Both the position numbers and the translations under genes were made by a program. Shown here in pieces: positions 1 through 9,136 of a DNA stretch of 64,000 bases. The stretch's first letter is position 1; every line of letters begins with the position of its first letter. Source of the stretch: Psychrobacter sp. UBA3483 (lineage in GTDB: Bacteria > Pseudomonadota > Gammaproteobacteria > Pseudomonadales > Moraxellaceae); assembly GCF_002377905.1 (NCBI RefSeq), contig NZ_DFQS01000003.1:27714-91713 (forward strand), given 5' to 3'. The notes beneath the pieces are model-generated. The model made no database searches, was not told the origin of the DNA, and saw only the letters and a list, made by a program, of their open reading frames with translations.

Positions 1-681
1 TCGAGCTATCAAGATAAATTAGTATTACATACCACGGCTGCTAACTATCAAAAAGTAAAGCAGTTACTCAATCAGATTGATGGTCAACCGCAAGCATTGA
101 CCGTTGCTGTGCGTGTTGGAAATAGTAGCCAATCCCAAGATAATAATCAGCAAGGTCGGGTTATTATTAGTAATCGCGGTATTCAAGGTGCAGGGATTAT
201 TAACCAGCGTAATAGCCAACAGCAAGGTAATAATCTATATCAAGTACAAACCCTCTCTGGCAGGGCGGCAAGCATCAGCACCGGCACGCTTTACTCATTA
301 AACCAAAGCTATATTGCCAATAGCTATCCGACCTATAACCGTCCAGCGTGGCAGATTATTATTCAGCAGCAAGTATTACTGCCAACGACGCAAGGGATGG
401 CGGTGACGCCAACACTACTGCCAAATGGGAAAGTAGAAGTAACATTAACCCAAGTAGAAGAACAGCTCGTGCGCGCTAATCCTTCTGATAATCGCCACGC
501 TTATAATAATAACAGTAGCGTACAAGGTCAAAAATTGAATAGCACTATTATCGTCCCACGCGGACAGTGGGTGACTATCGGACAAATCTCACAAAACAAT
601 CAAAGCCAAAACTCAGGCTATGGCAGTAATAGGACGCTAAATAGCATGAATAGCGTACCGATTTCGCTCTTCGTGCAGTAA
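1..681 (+). CDS. Secretin-like protein, 5' truncated by the window edge
   Basis: The frame is open from base 1, so the true start lies upstream; a TTG at 97 is only an internal codon. The first visible residues (DKLVLHTTAANYQKVKQLLNQ, then IDGQPQALTVAVRV) resemble the short NolW-like repeat of secretins. The end (VTPTLLPNGKVEVTLTQVE, then IIVPRGQWVTIGQIS) resembles the beta-rich core of the secretin fold. The middle and the C-terminus are rich in Asn, Gln and Ser. It is much shorter than a true type II or type IV pilus secretin, so it may be a small secretin-related envelope protein rather than an export channel. The family assignment rests on pattern only. A strong hairpin terminator follows. 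Confidence 0.5.
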   Translation, partial: SSYQDKLVLHTTAANYQKVKQLLNQIDGQPQALTVAVRVGNSSQSQDNNQQGRVIISNRGIQGAGIINQRNSQQQGNNLYQVQTLSGRAASISTGTLYSLNQSYIANSYPTYNRPAWQIIIQQQVLLPTTQGMAVTPTLLPNGKVEVTLTQVEEQLVRANPSDNRHAYNNNSSVQGQKLNSTIIVPRGQWVTIGQISQNNQSQNSGYGSNRTLNSMNSVPISLFVQ

Positions 682-737
682 CGAATGACTTTTTACTGCA
701 ACTGGTTAGTTAGTAACGTCAAGAAATAAACAAACAT

Positions 738-778
738 AAAAAAGCGCGGCACTACTTATCACAGTACTGCGCTTTTTT
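738..778. terminator. Bidirectional intrinsic terminator
   Basis: Stem AAAAAAGCGC...GCGCTTTTTT, extended by G-U pairs, with a short loop. It lies between the convergent secretin-like gene (+) and the decarboxylase gene (-) and has a T-run on either strand. Confidence 0.85.
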
Positions 779-801
779 TATTGATATTGATTGGTTAAAA
801 A

Positions 802-1983
802 TTAATCAATATAAACCACGTCTAACGGGGGAAAACCATTGAACTCGACCGATGAATACGAGTTGGTATAAGCACCAGTCGTTAACCAATAGATTTTATC
901 GCCAATCTCAAGCTCTTCTGGCAACTGGTAACCCGCTTCTTCATACATGATGTCGGTTGAGTCACACGTTGGCCCTGCCAATACAACGGTGCCTTCACTT
1001 GTTGAGGTTTCCATTTTAGGCGTATAGACAGGATACTTGATCGCTTCGCCTAAAGTTTCAATCAAGCCTTGGAATAAGCCCACATCGGTATAGACCCAGC
1101 GGGTCAAATCCGTATCTGATTTACGCGAAATCAGCACCACATCGCTGACCAAGACACCCGAGCCGCCAACCAATGAACGACCAGGCTCAAGGATAATCTC
1201 TGGCATCTCATCTTCATTGTAATCATCAGTCAAATAACTGGTAATCTCTTCTGCATAGACTTTGACCGGATTGACTTCGCTGATATAGTTTGCCGGAAAG
1301 CCGCCGCCCAAATTAATCATTTGCAGCTTAATGCCTTCCTCATTTCTCATCCAGTCAAACATATATTTAACCTTGGCGAGCGCATCATCCCAAGCGGCCA
1401 CGTCTTTTTGCTGGCTACCGACGTGAAACGAGATACCATAAGGCACTAAGCCCAATTCGCGCGCTTGAATCAACAAGTCAATTGCCATATTTGGATGGCA
1501 ACCAAATTTACGTGATAGCGGCCATTCAGCGGTTTCAGAGCCTTGTACTAAGATACGTACAAATATTTTTGAACCAGGCGCGTGCTTAGCGATATTTTTT
1601 AAATCCGCTTCAGAATCGGTTGCGTACAAATCAATCCCTTTTTCAAACGCATATTTGACATGCTGCGCTTTTTTAATGGTGTTGCCATAAGAGATACGCG
1701 ATGGCTCAACGCCGCAATCAAGCACCCGATCCAGCTCATAGATTGACGCACAGTCAAAGTTTGACCCAAGCTCAGCCAGTAAGTTAATGACTTCAACCGC
1801 AGGGCTTGCCTTCATGGCATAATGGATTTTTGCCTTTGGAAAAAAACCAACCATTTCCGCATATTTTGCTTTAATGCGGCTCAAGTCGACCACCAAAAAT
1901 GGCGTGTCGCGACCTTCGGCAGCTTTGGTGAACTTCTGCCAGCCGGCAGGGTCAAAATATTGGTCAATTTTGATCATGGTCAT
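802..1983 (-). CDS. Ornithine/lysine decarboxylase, type III PLP fold
   Basis: A PLP-dependent decarboxylase of the Orn/DAP/Arg group 2 family (alanine-racemase-like barrel plus C-terminal beta domain). It releases CO2 from ornithine, and possibly lysine, to make putrescine or cadaverine in the cytoplasm. The PLP-binding lysine is K58 in HYAMKAS. LGGGFPANY and EPGRSLVGGSG are the phosphate-binding glycine segments, and GPTCDSTD carries the catalytic cysteine of the ODC/LDC branch. The 393-residue length is normal. The ATG at 1983 has AAAGG about 10 bases upstream; a second ATG two codons later is possible. Substrate preference cannot be read from sequence. It lies downstream of def on the same strand, with a gap of about 160 bp. 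Confidence 0.9.
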   Translation of the reverse strand: MTMIKIDQYFDPAGWQKFTKAAEGRDTPFLVVDLSRIKAKYAEMVGFFPKAKIHYAMKASPAVEVINLLAELGSNFDCASIYELDRVLDCGVEPSRISYGNTIKKAQHVKYAFEKGIDLYATDSEADLKNIAKHAPGSKIFVRILVQGSETAEWPLSRKFGCHPNMAIDLLIQARELGLVPYGISFHVGSQQKDVAAWDDALAKVKYMFDWMRNEEGIKLQMINLGGGFPANYISEVNPVKVYAEEITSYLTDDYNEDEMPEIILEPGRSLVGGSGVLVSDVVLISRKSDTDLTRWVYTDVGLFQGLIETLGEAIKYPVYTPKMETSTSEGTVVLAGPTCDSTDIMYEEAGYQLPEELEIGDKIYWLTTGAYTNSYSSVEFNGFPPLDVVYID

Positions 1984-2145
1984 GGTGGGTAAACCTTTAA
2001 TGAAGACAATTAATGTCGGAGAATAAGAAAACCAGAGAATAAAAACGTTAGGATATAAAAGCCAGTGTCATCATCATATCGTCATAAGACCCTCATTTTT
2101 AACGATAATAAGAGCAAAATAAGCGTGGCTTAAAATATAAATGTA

Positions 2146-2700
2146 TTAAGAGTTGGTCGTTTGTAGCTGTTTATCCGCGATTTGCTCGCCCTGTTTTTCG
2201 CGTATTTTAAGGACTTTACGCACTTTATCACGCGCCCGCGTTTGTTTAAGACGCGATAAATAATCAACGAAGATGACACCATTTAAATGATCCATTTCAT
2301 GTTGGATACAAACAGCAAGTAAGCCTTCGACTTCTTCATCAATCTTATCACCATTTTCATCTAAAGCTTCGATACGTACTTTGGTTGGACGTTCAACCTT
2401 ATCATAGACTTCAGGCACCGACAAACAGCCCTCTTCATACGGCTGTTTTTCTTCTACCAACGGCGTGACTTTAGGGTTGATAAATACCCTTGGGCTGTCT
2501 TTATCTTCCGATAAATCCATGACGATAAGCTGAATATGACGGTCGACTTGGCTTGCCGCCAAACCAATACCTTGGGCATCATACATTGTCTCAATCATAT
2601 CGGCGATTAAGGTTTTGATTTCAGCCGTGACTTCCTTAACAGGCTTAGCAATCGTGCGTAAGCGCGGGTCGGGATAGCTTAAAATAGGGAGTAACGCCAT
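2146..2700 (-). CDS. def: Peptide deformylase
   Basis: Removes the formyl group from the N-terminal methionine of nascent proteins. All three metal-site motifs are present: GIGLAASQ, EGCLS (Cys ligand) and QHEMDH (two His ligands and the catalytic Glu). The start is set at the ATG at 2700 because GAGGTGAG lies just upstream; the in-frame GTG at 2709 sits inside this ribosome-binding site. The resulting 184 residues are typical of a class I bacterial deformylase with a slightly long, Gln-rich tail. fmt is not adjacent here, unlike in many proteobacteria. Confidence 0.95.
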   Translation of the reverse strand: MALLPILSYPDPRLRTIAKPVKEVTAEIKTLIADMIETMYDAQGIGLAASQVDRHIQLIVMDLSEDKDSPRVFINPKVTPLVEEKQPYEEGCLSVPEVYDKVERPTKVRIEALDENGDKIDEEVEGLLAVCIQHEMDHLNGVIFVDYLSRLKQTRARDKVRKVLKIREKQGEQIADKQLQTTNS

Positions 2701-2855
2701 AAGGCTCACCTCAATGATAAAGATAAAATAGGACTGATATTATAAGATAAATGGGGGCAAAAGTAATGCTTATCAATACATAAGGTACTTTATGCTTAGG
2801 GAATAACATAAGAAAAACTGACTATTAATAATTCAGATAGAAAAACACAGCCAAT

Positions 2856-2889
2856 AAAAAGGGCCTTACGTTGAGTAAGACCTTTTTTA
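2856..2889 (-). terminator. Intrinsic terminator of the YeaQ-like gene
   Basis: GC-containing stem GGCCTTAC/GTAAGACC flanked by an A-run and a T-run. It lies directly downstream of the minus-strand membrane protein gene. Confidence 0.8.
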
Positions 2890-2926
2890 TGTTCTTTAAC
2901 TTAGTGGGAGGAATGGCGCGCCTGCA

Positions 2927-3181
2927 TTATACGCGGCGTTTATTCATAATCATCTCATAGATAAACAGTAAGATAATCGCACCGATGACTGAGAAGATAA
3001 GACCAGTAAAGCCACCATCAGCATTGATACCGATTAAGCCTGCGACAAAACCACCCAGCATGGCACCAACGATACCCAATACAATGGTCATAATCCAACC
3101 CATAGGGTCGTTACCCGGCTTAATAGCACGTGCTAATAAACCTGCGACCAAACCAACGATAATCATCCAAATAAAGCTCAT
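2927..3181 (-). CDS. GlsB/YeaQ/YmgE family small membrane protein
   Basis: An 84-residue, glycine-rich protein with three predicted membrane segments (about 4-22, 29-50 and 58-77) and a basic C-terminus NKRRV. This matches the transglycosylase-associated (YeaQ/YmgE/GlsB) family, often induced by general stress but of unknown biochemical role. A clean AGGAG ribosome-binding site precedes the ATG at 3181. It has its own terminator and is probably monocistronic. Confidence 0.88.
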   Translation of the reverse strand: MSFIWMIIVGLVAGLLARAIKPGNDPMGWIMTIVLGIVGAMLGGFVAGLIGINADGGFTGLIFSVIGAIILLFIYEMIMNKRRV

Positions 3182-3560
3182 TGTTATTCTCCTAATATTT
3201 TTAATTTATGCTGTTATTTATAATCTATTACTTATTTGATGAATCCATTGTAATCATTGGATGTCATAAAAAGTAACGACGAAATGTTATCTGTGTACGG
3301 GCTATGTGAGAAAAAAGCCATATTTGCTATCAAGCAGATGAAATAGGTAAACGGTAGGTTAAAACGGTAGTAAAGTCGCTAACGTGATAAAGCGTTGATT
3401 ACTATCATGTGTAAATTATTCAAATAATTATATGGACTTATAAACGTTGGAGGAGCTATCTATGAGAAGGAAACTAGCTATAAAAAAAGCATAGTCCGTT
3501 TAACGAACTATACTTTTAGAGAAGGTATTGGTTTTAGAGGCTTCACATTTAAATGGAGAT
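3182..3560. other. Intergenic region with a 10-codon mini-ORF
   Basis: No ordinary gene. It holds the upstream region of the YeaQ-like gene and the mpl terminator. On the plus strand a strong GGAGGAG site precedes an ATG at 3462 that opens only ten codons (MRRKLAIKKA) before a TAG inside the terminator stem. This could be a tiny leader-like ORF or chance. Confidence 0.4.
3482..3518 (-). terminator. Intrinsic terminator of mpl
   Basis: On the minus strand the stem AAAAGTATAGTTCG pairs with CGGACTATGCTTTT (G-U pairs included) and is followed by a T-run. It lies about 40 bp past the mpl stop codon. Confidence 0.8.
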
Positions 3561-5051
3561 TTATTTATTGCGCAGCGCAGTCAATAGACGCTGGTGAATA
3601 CCTTCAAAGCCACCATTCGACATAATGACAATCGCATCGCCCGCTTGGGCATGGGTCATGATATGTTCAATAATCGCCTCGGTACTAGACAGCACCTGCT
3701 GAGTTACGATATTAGAATTTTTAGCCTTGGCATTATCGATGACGTCTTTTAGACCCCATTCAAGTCCGGTTGGCTCATACCATAAAGTATGGTCGGCGAG
3801 GGCGGCGGATTCAGCCAAGCTGTCTTGGTGAATGCCCATTTTCATGGTGTTGCTGCGCGGCTCGATAATCGCCCAAATGCGTCTGTTCGCCAGTTTCTTT
3901 TTAGCGCCATCCAATGTAGTCGTAATAGCGGTTGGGTGGTGGGCAAAATCATCAAATATCAAGATGTCATTTACATCACCAATCAGCTCCATGCGACGTT
4001 TGATACCAGCGAAGGCGGATAATGCTGCGCAGGCGGTTTTGACATCAACACCAACATTATAAGCCGCTGCGACCGCAATCAGCGCATTATTGACGTTATG
4101 AATACCGCTCATCGACCAATCAACGACCGCTGTCGCTTCATCCTCCTCTACAAAACTGACGATAAATTGGCCACCATCAGCACTGATAAGCTCGGCTTGC
4201 CAGTCGCTATTATGCTGAGGGCTTTGCTCGTCTTTCCTATCGTTGTCTGACTTTTTATCAATAACCGCTGTCCGCCAAATGGGTGTCCAAACGCCTTTTG
4301 CCAACGTCTCTTCTAGGCTAATGGTCGCCGCTGGCATGATGATTTTGCCGCTACTTGGAATCATGCGCACCATATGATGAAACTGGGTTTGGATGGCGTT
4401 TAGGTCAGCGAAGATATCGGCATGGTCAAATTCAAGATTGTTTAAAATAGCGGTACGGGGGCGATAATGGACGAACTTTGAGCGCTTATCAAAAAACGCT
4501 GAATCGTATTCATCAGCCTCAATAACGAAGTAGCCGGTTTTTTCTACACTGCCATCAGCGACTTTTTCAGCACCCAAGTAGCTGCTATGGGCAAAGACTT
4601 GTTGCAAACGCTCGTCACTAGTATCAACCAATGGCACGCCGCCGATTAAAAATCCTGTGTCAATACCGGCATAATGCAATATCCACGCCAGCATGGTTGT
4701 CGTCGTGGTCTTACCATGCGTACCTGCCACGGCGATGACATGGCGTGATTGCAACACTTGCTCGGATAAGAACTGCGGCCCTGAGGTATAGCGCAGGCCG
4801 CTATCGAGCATATATTCGATAACATCCATGCCACGTTTCATAGCATTACCAACCACCACCAAATCTGGCGCTGGCTGCAAATGCTCTATGAGATAACCTT
4901 CGGCAATGGTCACGCCCGCATTTTCAAGTTGGGTCGACATCGGCGGGTAGACATTGGCATCCGAGCCTGTGACTGTATGCCCAAGCGCGCGCGCAAGTAA
5001 CGCCAGCGAGCCCATAAAAGTACCACAAATACCAAGAATATGAATATGCAT
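3561..5051 (-). CDS. mpl: UDP-MurNAc:L-Ala-gamma-D-Glu-meso-DAP ligase
   Basis: A Mur-ligase family enzyme of murein recycling. It joins the recycled tripeptide L-Ala-gamma-D-Glu-mDAP to UDP-MurNAc using ATP. The N-terminus HIHILGICGTFMGSLALLA is characteristic of Mpl; the ATP loop is AGTHGKTTTT at residues 109-118, and EADEYDSAFFD and LNNLEFDHADIF are typical central motifs. Length is 496 residues against about 457 in E. coli. Part of the excess is a charged, Asp/Lys/Gln-rich stretch at about 264-284. The ATG at 5051 has GGAA six bases upstream. It is probably monocistronic, as terminators lie on both sides. Confidence 0.95.
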   Translation of the reverse strand: MHIHILGICGTFMGSLALLARALGHTVTGSDANVYPPMSTQLENAGVTIAEGYLIEHLQPAPDLVVVGNAMKRGMDVIEYMLDSGLRYTSGPQFLSEQVLQSRHVIAVAGTHGKTTTTTMLAWILHYAGIDTGFLIGGVPLVDTSDERLQQVFAHSSYLGAEKVADGSVEKTGYFVIEADEYDSAFFDKRSKFVHYRPRTAILNNLEFDHADIFADLNAIQTQFHHMVRMIPSSGKIIMPAATISLEETLAKGVWTPIWRTAVIDKKSDNDRKDEQSPQHNSDWQAELISADGGQFIVSFVEEDEATAVVDWSMSGIHNVNNALIAVAAAYNVGVDVKTACAALSAFAGIKRRMELIGDVNDILIFDDFAHHPTAITTTLDGAKKKLANRRIWAIIEPRSNTMKMGIHQDSLAESAALADHTLWYEPTGLEWGLKDVIDNAKAKNSNIVTQQVLSSTEAIIEHIMTHAQAGDAIVIMSNGGFEGIHQRLLTALRNK

Positions 5052-5185
5052 AGACGTTCCGTACGCGCTTAAAAAAAGGAGATTGAGCTTGAATATCAGC
5101 CAACCGTGATTAGTACAGCCAGCAGTTCGGTAGACAGCTCGATAAACAAAGACTCATTGTAAAGTAAACACCATAAGATGACCAA

Positions 5186-5211
5186 TAAAAAACGCCCAGC
5201 AAGTAGGCGTT
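5186..5211 (-). terminator. Intrinsic terminator of the NlpE-like gene
   Basis: Perfect stem AACGCC/GGCGTT followed on the minus strand by a T-run, about 35 bp downstream of the lipoprotein stop codon. Confidence 0.75.
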
Positions 5212-5247
5212 GTGTAGATTTGCGATTTGACTTATGTCGCTAGCTGT

Positions 5248-5901
5248 TTATTTACGAGAAAGGGTATAGTCATCATTAGGGTTGGCATCAGCGTCCATCA
5301 TAATCAAATGGTTGTCACTGATTTTATAGGTTTCGATGTTTTTTCTCTCATAAACAATGGTGATTTTATCGTCATCTTGGCGATAAACCCCTGATTCTAG
5401 CAAAGGCGGATTGGTCGGCGCCGCATCATTAAAAACACTGGTTTTTAGCACAGAGCCATCAGCAAATAAATTTAAGGTGATATCAATATTATCGCAAGAA
5501 GCGCATGGCACCACGCCGCCATAATCACCCATCAAGGTTGCTTGTAAGCTGCTGTCGCTACTGGCAGCCGAAATCATCGGCGCGCGGCGACTGTTGTCAT
5601 TTGAATTTGCTGCTGCTATCAGAGATTGACTTTCTGCGTTATTTGCCTCATCCGCTGCATCGTTGGCCAGATCTTTTTGAGCGTCATTATCCTGTAAGTC
5701 AGACGATGTGGCACTACTATTAGTAGCCGGTGCGCCCTGCGTGGTTTTATTATTGGCAGTCGTAGAAGATGACGCACTATCACAGCTCATGAGTAGCAGA
5801 CAAAGTGGCAGCGCTAATAACGGACGCATACAGCGTCTCATAATAGTCACAGCAGCAGAAAAAGGGGTCGAGATAGTAATCATAGTGTTACCAAAAAACA
5901 A
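5248..5901 (-). CDS. NlpE-like copper-resistance lipoprotein
   Basis: A putative outer-membrane lipoprotein. A hydrophobic signal segment ends in the lipobox LLMSC, followed by a long disordered linker rich in Ser, Ala, Asn and Asp. The C-terminal domain has GDYGGVVPCASCDNIDITL, the signature of the NlpE N-terminal domain with its CxxC pair. In E. coli NlpE relays surface adhesion and lipoprotein stress to Cpx; here only domain homology is seen. The start is uncertain: in-frame ATGs at 5883, 5841 and 5829 all keep the signal peptide. 5841 or 5829 would give the most usual signal-peptide length. Confidence 0.75.
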   Translation of the reverse strand: MFFGNTMITISTPFSAAVTIMRRCMRPLLALPLCLLLMSCDSASSSTTANNKTTQGAPATNSSATSSDLQDNDAQKDLANDAADEANNAESQSLIAAANSNDNSRRAPMISAASSDSSLQATLMGDYGGVVPCASCDNIDITLNLFADGSVLKTSVFNDAAPTNPPLLESGVYRQDDDKITIVYERKNIETYKISDNHLIMMDADANPNDDYTLSRK

Positions 5902-6309
5902 TTTTTTTAATAGTGAGTTTAAACCTTGTCAGTAAAATAAATAATGAAAGTCTTGGTAAAAGTTAAAGAAATTGTGAGGGATAATCTTAGCGGTAATAGG
6001 TAGTGCTTACGACCCTAACTTCGTTAAGTTATGTGGCAAATCTGGTGATTTTGATAACAAACATCGCGGCTAGACATTACAAATACTATCTATATACGAT
6101 TAAAGTGTAATTAAGACTACCGTTATTCCAATAGAGTAAATAAACATCTCAGACATATCAAAGTGTAAAAGTGACTAGAGCGTGTCGTCAATGAAAAGCT
6201 ATGACTTTAATGGTGCTAAAAACGCCTGAAACAAAACCTAAAAAATAACCGTCAATGCAGGGTTGCGAGACGGTTATTTATCAGAATTAATAAGGATAAT
6301 AAAAGCAGG
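5902..6309. other. Intergenic region
   Basis: No ORF with a plausible ribosome-binding site. It contains the upstream region of the NlpE-like gene and, at its right end, the terminator of dsbB. Otherwise AT-rich with nothing recognisable. Confidence 0.5.
6243..6279 (-). terminator. Intrinsic terminator of dsbB
   Basis: Perfect 11-bp inverted repeat AAATAACCGTC/GACGGTTATTT, with a T-run on the minus strand, about 30 bp past the dsbB stop codon. Confidence 0.8.
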
Positions 6310-6822
6310 TTAGCGGGCAGGGCGTACGATACGCCATAGAATGAACACATGTACCACTATCAAAATGCTAAATAAAATCAAAGATTGTTCAGGGATACTC
6401 AAACCCATAAACGTCCATTCGATAGACGCGCATTCACCAGAACCGGCAAATACTTCTTTTAATACTTGCTGCATCGGTAGGGTATCAAGCCAATAATCTA
6501 AACCGGGCCCACAAGAAGGCACCTGGTCAGCGGGTAAATGCTGTAGCCATACGTGACGAGCTGCAACTGCTGCTGCCCAGCCAATCCCTGCCAAACTGCC
6601 AAGCCATAATAACAGGCGGACGATTTTTGATTTTGGATCAAATATAGCGGCAATCAAAGCAAAGCCGCCCATAATCATCAGACCGATGCGCTGGAAGATA
6701 CATAGCGGACAAGGTGAAAACCCCATATAACGCTGTAAGAAAAATAGCGCAAAGCTCATGCCTATCACGGCCATTATTACTAAAAACACTTGCAAATTAC
6801 GATAAGTGGTTAGCTGTCGCAT
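6310..6822 (-). CDS. dsbB: Disulfide bond formation protein B
   Basis: An inner-membrane quinone reductase that reoxidises DsbA. Four membrane segments are visible. The first periplasmic cysteine pair is CPLC (about residues 38-41), next to the arginine of FQRIG. The second loop has the other two redox cysteines in PSCGPG and GECASIEW. At 170 residues it is the normal size. It lies 86 bp downstream of gshA on the same strand, so the two may be co-transcribed; both act in thiol chemistry but in different compartments. The short gap contains several GATAAAAGGTAAAA-like direct repeats of unclear meaning. Confidence 0.93.
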   Translation of the reverse strand: MRQLTTYRNLQVFLVIMAVIGMSFALFFLQRYMGFSPCPLCIFQRIGLMIMGGFALIAAIFDPKSKIVRLLLWLGSLAGIGWAAAVAARHVWLQHLPADQVPSCGPGLDYWLDTLPMQQVLKEVFAGSGECASIEWTFMGLSIPEQSLILFSILIVVHVFILWRIVRPAR

Positions 6823-6908
6823 GGGGCGAATACTCTTATAAAGTGCTCATTGATAAAGGTTAAAATTGATAAAAGGTAAAACTTATAAAAGATAAAATCG
6901 TTTAACCA

Positions 6909-8492
6909 TTAGCGATATTGCTGTAAAAAGTCCATAAAGTCTTCAGTTTCAGCAGCTTCAAGCTCGGCTTGTTGCAAGATGGATTTTTCAGCCAGTACTT
7001 CATATTTGGCTTGGGTGTTTGGGCTCAACGTCTGCTGTAATATCGACTCACGATGCTGCTCTGCTAAAGTAAAGCCAAGCTGCCATAAGCTGCCTAAACG
7101 CTTACTATCTGAGTTCACTTGCGCCGAAATAGTCGATTCAGGATGCCCCGCCTTACCTTGCATTAAAGCAACCGCTGTCCGATACTCATTACCACCATAG
7201 TGCGCATCAAGTAGCTCTGCCAATGGCTGCATACGGCTCAAGTGCATAAGCATCCAGCTTTCTAGGGTTTGCTCATCGCCATTATTAATGATTTGCAAGT
7301 TTTCGCGGCGACCTTCGTTGACCACGCGTTCTAAATTAACCGCCAACGCTTCTTCTTCTGCTGGCATGAGCTCTGGTGAATCACTGAGCAGGCAGTACAA
7401 TGCCATCACTTCTAAAAAGCAGGCACTAGATAAACGAATGCCAATATCGCTATAAGGGTCGAGGTCGATAGCACGAAACTCAACGTAAGCGATACCGCGG
7501 CGCTCAAGCGCTTCGGTTGGGCTCTCGCCACTCATTGCGATTTGTTTGGGGCGAATCGGGCTATAGTATTCATTTTCTATTTGTAGAATATGATCATTGA
7601 TTTGAATCGGATTGCCGTCGGCATCATCTAAGCCAAGTTTCTCAAAGCTTGCATGCGGGGTTTGAATCGCACGGCGTAGACCTTTAATATACTCGGGCAA
7701 ATTATTATAGCGGATATCGAGATGTTCTTGCACGCTGTTGGTATAGCCAAGCTTACCCATGCGTAGGCTGGTTGCCGTCGGCCTATAGTAGGTTGAGTCA
7801 TTAAGTCGCTCAAGGTCATGCTCGATGCCAGCCACAAAGCACGGACAGACGCTAGGACTGGCACCCAATAAATACAGTACCAAACTGGTCAGACGTTTAA
7901 AGTTACGAATGAGCCCTAAGTACTTATCATTTTTAAATTCGGTTAAAGTCAAATCTTGCGCCGTTGGCGTTTGTGCTTGCCATGCGCTAAATAAATCATC
8001 ACCAAACGATAGGTTATAATGCAAGCCTGCAATGGTCTGCATACGGCGACCATAGCGGATACCAAGCCCGCTACGATAGAGTGTTTTTAGCTTACCAGTA
8101 TTAGAGCTGCCATAGTCTGCCAACGGAATATCTTCATCTTTTGATGACAGCATACACGGCATTGACAATGGCCACATCAGCTCGCCTTCAGGCATACCTT
8201 GATAAACCAATAAATGCAATTGGCGTAGCATGGTTAGCGTTTCTTTTGGAGAGGTCTTTGGGTCAGTGATAAGCTCAAGCAGGCTTTCAGAGTAATCGGT
8301 GGTGATAAATGGATGCGTGAGCTTTGAACCAAGCTTGGCTGGATGTGGGGTTTGTGCCAAGTAGCCGTCAGGTTTAACCCGCAGGCCTTCTTTTTCGATA
8401 CCGCGCAGCATGCCGCTTAAATGCTTGCTATCAAACCAGTTTGGAACTTTAAAATCGACAAAGCTGCTCGCAAAATTACTCATAATAGTCAT
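6909..8492 (-). CDS. gshA: Glutamate-cysteine ligase (class I, gamma-proteobacterial type)
   Basis: Catalyses the ATP-dependent first step of glutathione synthesis. The N-terminal stretch GMLRGIEKEGLRV and ITTDYSESLLELIT are family hallmarks (ATP-grasp-like active-site glutamates). Further conserved blocks are LPEYIKGLRRAI and YVEFRAIDLDPYSDIGI. At 527 residues it matches E. coli GshA (518). The ATG at 8492 is given; an ATG three codons downstream (MSNFASSF) is equally plausible, and neither has a strong ribosome-binding site. gshB is not in the window. Confidence 0.94.
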   Translation of the reverse strand: MTIMSNFASSFVDFKVPNWFDSKHLSGMLRGIEKEGLRVKPDGYLAQTPHPAKLGSKLTHPFITTDYSESLLELITDPKTSPKETLTMLRQLHLLVYQGMPEGELMWPLSMPCMLSSKDEDIPLADYGSSNTGKLKTLYRSGLGIRYGRRMQTIAGLHYNLSFGDDLFSAWQAQTPTAQDLTLTEFKNDKYLGLIRNFKRLTSLVLYLLGASPSVCPCFVAGIEHDLERLNDSTYYRPTATSLRMGKLGYTNSVQEHLDIRYNNLPEYIKGLRRAIQTPHASFEKLGLDDADGNPIQINDHILQIENEYYSPIRPKQIAMSGESPTEALERRGIAYVEFRAIDLDPYSDIGIRLSSACFLEVMALYCLLSDSPELMPAEEEALAVNLERVVNEGRRENLQIINNGDEQTLESWMLMHLSRMQPLAELLDAHYGGNEYRTAVALMQGKAGHPESTISAQVNSDSKRLGSLWQLGFTLAEQHRESILQQTLSPNTQAKYEVLAEKSILQQAELEAAETEDFMDFLQQYR

Positions 8493-8714
8493 CTGTTGTT
8501 ATTAGTTATGGTCGGTTGCCACGCAATCACTGTGCAACCGCAAAAATGGGTTATAGAATCACGTCAGTTTAGCCCAAAGCCGCCCCAAAAACCACGTACA
8601 ATTACAAATACAGTAAGCTTCACTGGCGCTCAGACGGCGGTTATTTGACTTGTAAAGGTGGCGGCTCCGTGCCGTTATTAACCAAATCTATTGGCTTAAA
8701 GTAAATACCTAGAA

Positions 8715-8746
8715 AACAAAAAAAACATCTACTTATCAGGTAGATG
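8715..8746 (-). terminator. Intrinsic terminator of the roadblock gene
   Basis: Seven-bp perfect stem CATCTAC/GTAGATG followed on the minus strand by eight T's. Confidence 0.85.
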
Positions 8747-8779
8747 CTTTAGATAACTCATTGTTTTGTACCAACAGGC

Positions 8780-9136
8780 TTACGAGAATTCTAATTCAGT
8801 CTCGAAACCTTTTAAAATATGACGCGCCATTGCAAGGTTTGATTTTTGACGGTCAAGTACAAGGTATAAAAACAAATTGTCATTACGTACTAGTGGACGT
8901 AGCAAATGATACTGCTTGCTCAAAGTGATAAGAATGTCTTCGATGTTCTCATTTAAGCCTAACGCTGCTGCTACTTTGCGCTTAGAGCGTAGTACTTCGG
9001 TGTTGCCAGCCGCTGCTAGCTCAAGGTCGATACCAGAGCCAAGAGTAGCCATTGCAAGACCAGATTCGCTGTCTACTAGCGCAGCGGCGATAAAGCCGTC
9101 GATGTCGTTTAATGCGTCAAGAGATAACTTAGCCAT
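8780..9136 (-). CDS. Roadblock/LC7 domain protein
   Basis: A 118-residue, single-domain protein of the roadblock/LC7 (MglB-like) fold. It opens with LSLDALNDIDGFIAAALVDSESGLAMATLG, the usual first helix and strands, and later has ILITLSKQYHLLRPLVRNDNLFLYLVLDR. Roadblock proteins usually dimerise and regulate small Ras-like GTPases such as MglA. No GTPase gene is nearby, so its partner is unknown. An AAGG site precedes the ATG at 9136, and it has its own terminator. Role in this organism unknown. Confidence 0.85.
   Translation of the reverse strand: MAKLSLDALNDIDGFIAAALVDSESGLAMATLGSGIDLELAAAGNTEVLRSKRKVAAALGLNENIEDILITLSKQYHLLRPLVRNDNLFLYLVLDRQKSNLAMARHILKGFETELEFS

Noticed and set aside
6823..6908. 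Repeated GATAAAAGGTAAAA-like words between gshA and dsbB
   Set aside because: Short, AT-rich and imperfect; no recognisable binding-site or repeat family.
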